Origin: Victivallales bacterium
GTDB lineage: Bacteria; Verrucomicrobiota; Lentisphaeria; Oligosphaerales; Oligosphaeraceae
Direction: 5' to 3'
Assembly: GCA_017548425.1 (NCBI GenBank)
Contig: JAFZAB010000110.1
Location: forward strand, 1-38,527
Length of the DNA stretch: 38,527 bases
In this document: in pieces, positions 32,633 through 38,527 of the stretch
Numbering within the stretch: position 1 is the stretch's first letter
Layout: each line of letters starts with the position of its first letter
The notes under the pieces: generated by a model
The model's input: only the letters and a program-made list of their open reading frames with translations
What the model was told of the DNA's origin: nothing
The model's database searches: none
Position numbers and translations under genes: made by a program

Positions 32633-32664
32633 TCTAGAATGCTAGAATTCTAGACTTCTAGTTT
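32633..32664. repeat. CTAG octamer array (4 units) over the rnz stop codon
   Basis: TCTAGAAT, GCTAGAAT, TCTAGACT and TCTAGTTT in 8-bp register. The rnz stop (32642-32644, - strand) and the last codons (R-S-L-E-F) lie inside the array, so the repeat has become coding sequence. Confidence 0.85.
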
Positions 32665-33583
32665 TTTCCGGTAGGGTGAACACCATGCCGTCATAGGCGG
32701 CGATGGTGTTTGGAAAGACGGCCTGCGCTTCGGCGAGAAGGGCGGCTTCGTCATAGCGGGTGGAATAATGTCCGATGATGAGCTGCTTTGTGTTGATGGC
32801 GCGGGCCGTTTCGGCGGCCTGCTTCGCGGTCGAATGCTTCCATTCGACCGCGCGATCGATGTCGGCATCGCTGAAAGTCGTCTCATGGTAGAGGACATCG
32901 ACGTCTCGCAACTGCTCGAACATGTTGGGATTGAACAATGTATCAGAGCAGAAAGCATATGATTTTGGCAGTTCGTCAATAGGTTCCGTTAGTTTGCTGT
33001 TCGGAATGACGGTGCCATTTGGCAGGACATAGTCCGCACCGTCTTTTATTTTCGCAAGTTGCGTGACGGGAATGTCGTAGGCATCCGTCTTCTCGCGAAG
33101 AAGGCGGTTCGGCTTTTGCTTTTCTTTGAACAAAAATCCGCAGCAGGGGACGCCGTGGTTCATGGGAATGGATTCAACGACCATCTCCTTGTCTTCGTAG
33201 ATGCGTTCAGGCTGGTCTGGATTCAGCGTATGGAAGACGATTTCGAATGGAATGTGGCAGAAGAAATCGATGACCTGCCGCATCTGCGGTTCAAGATCGG
33301 GCGTCATGTAGAGATGCAGCGGGGCGACGCGCCCCATGAGGCTCATGCTTGAGAGGAGACATGGCAGGCCGAAGCAGTGGTCGCCATGGCGGTGGGAGAT
33401 GAAGATATGGTCGAGCTTGCCAAATTTCAACTGATCTGCTTTGAGGAAAAGGATTTGCGCGGCCTCGCAGCAGTCCAGCATGAAGAACTTTTCATGGATG
33501 TTCAGGACTTGCGTGGTCGTGAAATGGCGCAGCGTGGGGAGGGCGGCGCCGCAGCCTAGAATGGTGATTTCGAATTTCGTCAT
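32642..33583 (-). CDS. rnz: Ribonuclease Z (tRNA 3' endonuclease)
   Basis: 313 residues, within the usual range of the short form. The metallo-beta-lactamase fold starts EITILGCGAALPTLRHFTTTQ and has the zinc motif HRHGDH (64-69). Further ligands are expected in FCSDTLFN, YHETTF, EWKHSTAKQAAE (the His of the family's H-S/T motif) and LIIGHYSTRY. It cleaves the 3' trailer of tRNA precursors in the cytoplasm. GGAG is about 10 bases upstream. It is the first gene of a two-gene - strand unit, divergent from the FAD oxidoreductase. The final residues are encoded by an octamer repeat and are probably not functional. Confidence 0.88.
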   Translation of the reverse strand: MTKFEITILGCGAALPTLRHFTTTQVLNIHEKFFMLDCCEAAQILFLKADQLKFGKLDHIFISHRHGDHCFGLPCLLSSMSLMGRVAPLHLYMTPDLEPQMRQVIDFFCHIPFEIVFHTLNPDQPERIYEDKEMVVESIPMNHGVPCCGFLFKEKQKPNRLLREKTDAYDIPVTQLAKIKDGADYVLPNGTVIPNSKLTEPIDELPKSYAFCSDTLFNPNMFEQLRDVDVLYHETTFSDADIDRAVEWKHSTAKQAAETARAINTKQLIIGHYSTRYDEAALLAEAQAVFPNTIAAYDGMVFTLPEKTRSLEF

Positions 33584-33647
33584 GATTTGAAATGCTCCAA
33601 AAGTAGGATAGATGAAAAATAATGATTGTCAAATCCGTTGCCTCATT

Positions 33648-33661
33648 AAACTTGCAAGTTT
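33648..33661. promoter_or_regulatory. Perfect 14-bp palindrome, candidate operator
   Basis: AAACTTGCAAGTTT is fully symmetric and lies in the 138-bp divergent gap between rnz and the FAD oxidoreductase. A second, weaker symmetric site (TTACGTGTACGTTA, 33667-33680) follows. The shape suits a LacI-type dimer site that could control the downstream catabolic operon; this is inference. Confidence 0.45.
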
Positions 33662-33721
33662 TTCCGTTACGTGTACGTTAAAAGGTGAAATTGTTACTAA
33701 CCTTATATAAAGGAGTTTTTC

Positions 33722-35137
33722 ATGGACAAAATGAACAGACGTGATTTTCTCGGGCTTGGCGCGGCTGGCGCGGGATTTTTGGCGACGACGGCGTTGGGCA
33801 TGACATCGGCGACGGCTTCCGCGAAACCGATCGAATATGGTCCCGCCGTGACGTTGCCGGATGCGCAAATCCCTGCCTTGACGGGTGATGTGCTTCAACA
33901 TGTTGAAAAACTTCCGATTCGCAAAGACGTCGATGTCTTGGTGGCGGGCGGCGGCGTGGCCGGCGTGGCGGCCGCATTGGCGGCGAAACGCGCGGGAAAG
34001 GACGTTCTCCTGTTGGAGAAGACGACGCTGCTCGGCGGTCTCGCGACCATCGGCCTCATCAACTATTTCGAGCCGTTGTGCAATGGCCGCGGCAAGCAGG
34101 TCATTTTCGGCATGTGCGAAGAATTCCTGCGGCTGTCGCTGAAGGTCGGTTTCAGCACGCTGCCGAAGGAATGGGCGGATGGCGAGCCGAAGGAACCGAC
34201 GAACAAGCGCTACACAAACCGTTACTCCCCACAGATTTTCGCATTGCAGTTGACGGATCTTTTGCATCGTGAAGGCGTCCAGTTGCTGTTCGACTGCATC
34301 GCCTCGACGCCGATTATGGAAGGCGGTCACTGCAAAGGCGTCATCGTCGATTCGAAATCCGGCCGCGAGTTCATTCCCGCGAAAATCGTCATCGACACGA
34401 CAGGCGACTGCGACATCCTGTACCGCGCGGGCGTGCCCACGCGGCAGGGCGGCAATTATTTTACGTATGGCGCCAAGGCGATTACGTTGGAAAGTTGCCG
34501 TAAAGCCGTGGAAGCAGGCGACATCCGTTATGCTTTTGCTGGCCGTGGCGGCGGTGGCGCCGCATTGACGGGAAAAGGCCATCCGGAAGGCATGCCGTTG
34601 TTCCAGGGCACTACCGTTGACAACGTGACGGACTATCTGCTGAAGAACCAGTTGTTCATGTTGAGGAAGCTTTCCAAAGAAGATCCTAAGTCGCGTGAAG
34701 TCACGACGTTGCCGACGATGTGCCAATTCCGCGAGACGCGTTGCATCATCGGCGACCATGTCTTCGTCGATACGGATTGCTACAAGCATTACGACACGTC
34801 CATCGGCGCCATCTGCGACTTTACACGGCGTGATCGCGTCTATGAAGTTCCCTACGGCGCGTTGTGCAAGGCGGGATACGACAACCTGTTGACGGGCGGA
34901 CGTTCCGCCAGTGCCGAAGGCTTCGGTTGGGATGTGCTGCGCGTCATTCCGCCTGCGATCGTCACAGGCGAAGCGGCCGGTTACGCGGCGTCCGTCGCCA
35001 TCGATCGCAAGAAGCCAGTGGCGGAGATTCCCGTCGGCGAACTGCAGAAGATTCTTGTGGGCGTCAACGCGCCAGTCCATTTTGATGACTCGCTGATTCC
35101 GCCGAAGAAAGAAGAGAAAGCACCAGAGAACAAGTAA
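33722..35137 (+). CDS. Tat-exported FAD-dependent oxidoreductase
   Basis: 471 residues. The N-terminus MDKMNRRDFLGLGAAGAGFLA is a twin-arginine signal (RRDFL). The dinucleotide-binding motif is DVLVAGGGVAGVAAALAAKR, followed by LLEKTTLLGGLATIGLINYF, typical of the FAD_oxidored (pfam12831-type) family. The C-terminal half keeps FAD contacts (GRSASAEGFGWDVLRVIPP and TGEAAGYAA). AAAGGAG at 33708-33714 supports the start. The protein should fold with FAD in the cytoplasm and be exported. It heads a + strand unit with two ceramidase-like genes and a DUF4838-type gene, a combination that suggests breakdown or modification of a host or plant glycoconjugate. The substrate is unknown. Confidence 0.87.
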   Translation: MDKMNRRDFLGLGAAGAGFLATTALGMTSATASAKPIEYGPAVTLPDAQIPALTGDVLQHVEKLPIRKDVDVLVAGGGVAGVAAALAAKRAGKDVLLLEKTTLLGGLATIGLINYFEPLCNGRGKQVIFGMCEEFLRLSLKVGFSTLPKEWADGEPKEPTNKRYTNRYSPQIFALQLTDLLHREGVQLLFDCIASTPIMEGGHCKGVIVDSKSGREFIPAKIVIDTTGDCDILYRAGVPTRQGGNYFTYGAKAITLESCRKAVEAGDIRYAFAGRGGGGAALTGKGHPEGMPLFQGTTVDNVTDYLLKNQLFMLRKLSKEDPKSREVTTLPTMCQFRETRCIIGDHVFVDTDCYKHYDTSIGAICDFTRRDRVYEVPYGALCKAGYDNLLTGGRSASAEGFGWDVLRVIPPAIVTGEAAGYAASVAIDRKKPVAEIPVGELQKILVGVNAPVHFDDSLIPPKKEEKAPENK

Positions 35138-35183
35138 CGACGGCGTCCCGCCGTTGGATGGTAACGACGGCGTCCCGCCGTTG
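35134..35183. repeat. Two palindromic GTAACGA-type repeats over the stop codon
   Basis: Two identical 23-bp units at 35134-35156 and 35161-35183. Each starts GTAACGACGGCG, has loop TCC and closes CGCCGTTG. The TAA stop of the oxidoreductase gene (35135-35137) is inside the first unit. The family recurs at 36573 with a compensated stem change. The remaining 70 bases to the next start hold AT-rich DNA and the ribosome binding site AGGAG. Confidence 0.9.
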
Positions 35184-35253
35184 ACAAGTCCGAAACTGTT
35201 TTGTTGCATTGAATTTTATAATTAGTTTGTTTATAAGTAATTAGGAGTTTATC

Positions 35254-36576
35254 ATGGGTAATTTCATGGTTGGAACGGCGAAACTGGACATCACGCCTGG
35301 ATTGGGCTGCCACATGTGCGGATATTTTGAAGACCGTCTGGCGACGAGCATCAACGATCCGTTGTATGTGAAGGCGTTGGCGATTTCTGACGGCGAACGC
35401 GAAATCGGTCTGGTCACGTTGGATATCATCGATATTTCGCGCCCCGTCGTGGAAAAGGCGAAAGCCTTGATTCAGGAGCGCATCGGAATCGATGCGGAGC
35501 ATATTCTGATATCGACGACGCATACGCATACGGGACCCGCCGTGATGTCGGCTCTCGGCACGCCTGCCGAACCAGGCTATGCGGACAGTCTTATCCCGCG
35601 GATTGCAGACGCTTACGTGATGGCGCACAACGCGCGTGTTCCGGCTGAAATCGCGCATGCTTCGGGCGACGTCCATGAAGAGGTCCACAACCGCCGTTGG
35701 TACATGAAAGACGGCTCGACACGCATGAATCCGGGCTACCAGAATCCAGACGCCATCCGTCCCGCGGGACCGACCGATCCGCAGCTTGGCCTGCTGATCG
35801 CGCGCGATCCCGTCACGAAGAAACCGCTTGCTCTGTATGCGAATTTGGCGTTGCACTACGTCGGCCCATGGAAAATCCACACGATTATTTCCGCCGACTA
35901 TTTCGGCTGCTTCGCCGCCGCCATGCAGCGCATCGCGGGCGCGGACTTTTTGGTCATGCTCGCAAACGGCACGCAGGGCAACATCAACAACTGCGATTTT
36001 GAAAAGCCTGCCCGCACGTCGCGTTACGTCTGGCAACAGTGCGAACGCGTCGCAAATGTCTGCGCGGGAGAAGCTTGGAAAGCGTGGAATTTGCTGCGGG
36101 ACGAAGACTTCAAGACGGAAGGCTTCGTCGATGCGAAGATTTCCATGATTCCGTTCGACGCGCGTACGCCGTCCGCCGAACTGCTGGAGGAATCGAAGAA
36201 GATTCTTGCGAATCCGGACGGCTACAAGCCTGCCGAAGTCGTCTATGCGAACGAAATTGTGCAGTTGAACGACATGCCGTCGCATCTTGTCATTCCTCTT
36301 CATACGTTGTGCGTCAACGACTTGGGCATCGTCGGACTGCACGGCGAAGTGTTTGTGGAGATTGGTCTGGACACAAAGGAACGGTCGCCTTTCCCGCAGA
36401 CGATGGTCGTCGGTCTCGCCAACGGAACGGTCGGCTACATCGCGACGGACAAGGCGTTGGACGAAGGCAGCTATGAGACGCGTCTCTGCCGCCATGTCCG
36501 TTCGCCGAAAGGCACGGGCAAGCTGTGGGCGGATACGGCCGTCGCAGGCCTGTCGGAATTACTGAAGAGAAGGTAA
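35254..36576 (+). CDS. Ceramidase-like (neutral/alkaline ceramidase N-terminal family) protein, copy 1
   Basis: 440 residues. The start MGNFMVGTAKLDITPGLGCHMCGYF is the family opening (G-x-A-x-x-D-I-T-P). The metal-site motif is THTHTGP (about 90-96), with NLALHYVGP further on. Where true neutral ceramidases have the nucleophile motif GDVSPN, this protein reads NGTQGNINNCD, so the catalytic Ser is missing. It also lacks the C-terminal Ig-like domain (full ceramidases have 650-780 residues) and any signal peptide. Probably a metal-dependent hydrolase of different, unknown specificity. TTAGGAG at 35240-35246 supports the start. Followed by a very similar copy. Confidence 0.75.
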   Translation: MGNFMVGTAKLDITPGLGCHMCGYFEDRLATSINDPLYVKALAISDGEREIGLVTLDIIDISRPVVEKAKALIQERIGIDAEHILISTTHTHTGPAVMSALGTPAEPGYADSLIPRIADAYVMAHNARVPAEIAHASGDVHEEVHNRRWYMKDGSTRMNPGYQNPDAIRPAGPTDPQLGLLIARDPVTKKPLALYANLALHYVGPWKIHTIISADYFGCFAAAMQRIAGADFLVMLANGTQGNINNCDFEKPARTSRYVWQQCERVANVCAGEAWKAWNLLRDEDFKTEGFVDAKISMIPFDARTPSAELLEESKKILANPDGYKPAEVVYANEIVQLNDMPSHLVIPLHTLCVNDLGIVGLHGEVFVEIGLDTKERSPFPQTMVVGLANGTVGYIATDKALDEGSYETRLCRHVRSPKGTGKLWADTAVAGLSELLKRR

Positions 36577-36645
36577 CGAGGGCGTCCCGCCCTTGAAGGT
36601 AACGGCGTCCCGCCCTTGACAAGGCCGAGACGGCCTCGCTACAAC
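36573..36645. repeat. Two palindromic GTAACGA-type repeats over the stop codon, with GGCCGAG tail
   Basis: Units at 36573-36595 (GTAACGAGGGCG, TCC, CGCCCTTG) and 36599-36618 (3 bases shorter). The TAA stop (36574-36576) is in the first unit. Compared with 35134, a C-G stem pair is changed to G-C on both arms. A further GGCCGAGACGGCCTCGCTAC (36623-36642) is partly symmetric. Confidence 0.88.
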
Positions 36646-36667
36646 GGCAATTTAATAGGAGATTTTC

Positions 36668-37996
36668 ATGGGCAAGTTTACGGTTGGAACGGCGAAATTG
36701 GACATCACGCCTGGTCTGGGCTGCCATATGTCCGGATATTTTGATGATCGTCTGGCGACAGGCATCCATGATCCATTGTATGTGAAGGCGTTGGCGATTT
36801 CCGACGGCGAACGCGAAATCGGCCTCATCACGTTGGACAACCTCTATATTTCGCGGCCCGTCGTGGAAAAGGCGAAAGAACTGATTCAGGCCCGGACTGG
36901 CGTCGATGCGGAGCAAGTTCTGATTTCCGTGACGCATACGCATACAGGGCCGGGCGTCATTGACTTGCTTGGCGTGCCGGCGGAACCGGGCTATGCGGAA
37001 AGCCTTATACCGAAAATCACGGATGCCTTTGTGATGGCCCATAACGCGCGCGTTCCTGCGGAGATTGCCCATACATCTGGTGACGTGCATGAAGAGGTTC
37101 ACAACCGCCGTTGGCACATGAAAGACGGCTCAACAGTCATGAATCCGGGCTTCATGAATCCAAATGCCGTCTGCCCCGCCGGACCGACCGATCCGCAGCT
37201 CGGCCTGCTGATCGCCCGCGATCCCGAAACGAAAAAGCCATTGGCGCTCTATGCGAATCTCGCGTTGCATTATGTCGGCCCCATGAAAGTCCATACGATC
37301 ATCTCCGCCGACTATTTCGAATTTTTCGCCTACGCCATGCATCGCATTGCGGGCACGGAATTTCTGGTCATGATGGCGAATGGAACGCAAGGCAACATCA
37401 ACAACTGCGATTTCACGAAGCCGAATCGCACGTCCCGCACGAATTTCCAGCAGGCGGAACGCGTTGCAAACGTCTGCGCGGGCGAAGCGTGGAAAGCGTG
37501 GAACTTGTTGCGGGATGAAGACTTCAAGACGGAGGGCTTCGTCGATGCGAAGCTGTCCATGGTTCCATTCAAGGCGCGCACGCCGTCGGCGGAACTGATT
37601 GATGAATCCAAAAAGATTCTGGCGGCCCGTGAAAACCACAGCAAATCTGAAATCATCTATGCCAATGAAATCGTGACGATGCTCACGATGCCGACGGAAT
37701 TTGACATTCCTGTCCAATCGCTCTGCGTCAACGACTTGGGCATTACAGGACTGCCTGGCGAAGTCTTTGTGGAATTCGGTCTGGATTTGAAAGGACGTTC
37801 GCCGTTCCCGCAGACGATGGTCGTCGGTCTCGCCAATGACACAGTTGGTTATGTTGCAACAGACAAGGCATTGGATGAAGGCAGTTACGAGACGCGCCTT
37901 TGCTGCCACGTTCGTTCACCGAAAGGCACGGGGCAGAAATGGGTGGACACGGCCGTCGCGGATCTAACCGAACTTCTGAAACGTGAAAATCCATGA
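36668..37996 (+). CDS. Ceramidase-like protein, copy 2
   Basis: 442 residues, collinear with the previous gene and nearly identical over long stretches (VGTAKLDITPGLGCHM, ISDGEREIGL, DVHEEVHNRRW, TDPQLGLLIARDP, NLALHYVGP). It keeps THTHTGP and again has NGTQGNINNCD in place of the Ser motif. Differences cluster at the substrate-side loops (CHMSGYFDDRLATGIHD against CHMCGYFEDRLATSIND; DLLGVPAEPG against SALGTPAEPG) and near 325-345. AGGAG lies 8 bases upstream. The stop overlaps the next gene by 4 bases (ATGA), so the operon continues. Tandem duplication with specificity change is a reasonable inference. Confidence 0.75.
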   Translation: MGKFTVGTAKLDITPGLGCHMSGYFDDRLATGIHDPLYVKALAISDGEREIGLITLDNLYISRPVVEKAKELIQARTGVDAEQVLISVTHTHTGPGVIDLLGVPAEPGYAESLIPKITDAFVMAHNARVPAEIAHTSGDVHEEVHNRRWHMKDGSTVMNPGFMNPNAVCPAGPTDPQLGLLIARDPETKKPLALYANLALHYVGPMKVHTIISADYFEFFAYAMHRIAGTEFLVMMANGTQGNINNCDFTKPNRTSRTNFQQAERVANVCAGEAWKAWNLLRDEDFKTEGFVDAKLSMVPFKARTPSAELIDESKKILAARENHSKSEIIYANEIVTMLTMPTEFDIPVQSLCVNDLGITGLPGEVFVEFGLDLKGRSPFPQTMVVGLANDTVGYVATDKALDEGSYETRLCCHVRSPKGTGQKWVDTAVADLTELLKRENP

Positions 37997-38527
37997 AGAA
38001 AATTTATTTCTTTCTTGTTTGTTTCCTTGTGCTTGCGACATATTGCACAGGCACGCCGATCATTCTTGTGAAAGACGGCACCGCCTGTGCGGAAATCGTC
38101 GGCGGCGACAATCCGGACGTTACGATAAAGCATGCGGCGGATGAACTAAGACATTGGGTGAAAGAGATATCCGACGCGGAACTTCCAATTGTCGCGAAGC
38201 CCACCGCGGCGGAATACAAAATCCATCTGACGTCCGATCCTGATATCCTGCAAAAGTATCCGAAAGAAGTGGAATTGCTGAAGGATATCGATGGCTATGG
38301 TCTTGATATCGATGGAAAGACATTGACGATATATGGCGCCATGTCCAAAGGGCCATTGAACGCCGTCTATCGTCTGCTACGCAAGAATACGGATATTATT
38401 TGGGCACGACCGAATCCGGAATACGGGACGCTTTTCACAAAACGCAAAGACGTGGTTTTCGATGTTTCCGACGGCGTGGACATTCCGAAGTTCCATGTTC
38501 GCGGATGGCAGGTCTTCTTCCCGTATC
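37993..38527 (+). CDS. DUF4838 / GH67 N-terminal-like exported protein (5' part)
   Basis: 178 codons are visible; the gene runs off the window. It starts in the ATGA overlap with the ceramidase-like gene. The signal peptide MKKIYFFLVCFLVLATYCTG is followed by a domain typical of alpha-glucuronidase (GH67) N-termini and DUF4838 proteins: AADELRHWVKEISDAELPIV, then DGYGLDIDGKTLTIYG, GPLNAVYRLLRK and IIWARPNPEYG, ending near HVRGWQVFFPY. Proteins of this type usually continue into a TIM-barrel domain. It is probably a glycan-active envelope or secreted enzyme and the likely clue that the operon handles a glycoconjugate. Confidence 0.75.
   Translation, partial: MKKIYFFLVCFLVLATYCTGTPIILVKDGTACAEIVGGDNPDVTIKHAADELRHWVKEISDAELPIVAKPTAAEYKIHLTSDPDILQKYPKEVELLKDIDGYGLDIDGKTLTIYGAMSKGPLNAVYRLLRKNTDIIWARPNPEYGTLFTKRKDVVFDVSDGVDIPKFHVRGWQVFFPY

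Noticed and set aside
33629..35209. 526-residue open frame on the - strand
   Set aside because: Antisense to the FAD oxidoreductase, which has a Tat signal, FAD motif and good ribosome binding site.
34981..36495. 504-residue open frame on the - strand
   Set aside because: Antisense to the ceramidase-like gene; no start signals or recognisable motifs.

Overview
The window looks like a chromosomal segment of a PVC-group bacterium, most likely Lentisphaerae (Victivallales-like). I infer this from gene types, not from a search. The pointers are two pseudopilin-like proteins with an FTLIELL start and a C-terminal H-X9-DG motif, a full Bat (aerotolerance-type) operon headed by a TPM-domain protein, a tandem pair of ceramidase-like proteins next to a Tat-exported FAD oxidoreductase and a DUF4838-type protein, and a PEP-CTERM-like surface protein. 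Shine-Dalgarno sites are mostly AGGAG/AAAGGAG. The readable promoters have a 16-17 bp spacer.

Layout. 1-8189: end of an unknown gene, then TPM protein, batA, batB, batC, batD and batE, all on the + strand. This is a membrane complex of two von Willebrand A proteins with TPR and BatD partners. 8222-10022: an iron-type alcohol dehydrogenase with one altered metal ligand, and a small exported beta-repeat protein. 10107-17948: a three-gene unit of hybrid histidine kinase, GT-C-like membrane glycosyltransferase and a 1322-residue O-antigen-ligase-like protein fused to carbohydrate-binding-like domains, which points to regulated surface glycan assembly. 18261-24249: a giant secreted MBG-repeat protein and a small sorted Gly/Asn-rich protein. 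24582-27049: an ArsR-type regulator with two paralogous U32-like cysteine-cluster proteins, the most system-like unknown cassette here. 27708-30874: an M28 peptidase and two tandem pseudopilins, each with its own duplicated promoter. 31124-33583 (- strand): rnz and a xylulokinase-type kinase. 33722 to the end (+ strand): FAD oxidoreductase, two ceramidase-like proteins and the start of a DUF4838/GH67N-like protein, probably one catabolic operon.

The most unusual signal is in the intergenic DNA. Almost every gap inside these operons holds a repeat that begins at or overlaps the preceding stop codon. There are arrays of period 7 (GCTTATG, TTAATGC and AATTAAC types), period 8 (NCTAGNNT) and period 9 (GAAAGGGAC). 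There are also hairpin repeats whose stems differ by compensatory changes (24-mers between batA and batB, GTAACGA-type repeats after 35134 and 36573) and a two-module dispersed element in three copies. Three loci share one composite layout: stop codon, hairpin, one G, then GCTTATG heptads, always in the orientation of the upstream gene.

No tRNA, rRNA, CRISPR array, transposase or prophage gene was recognised.
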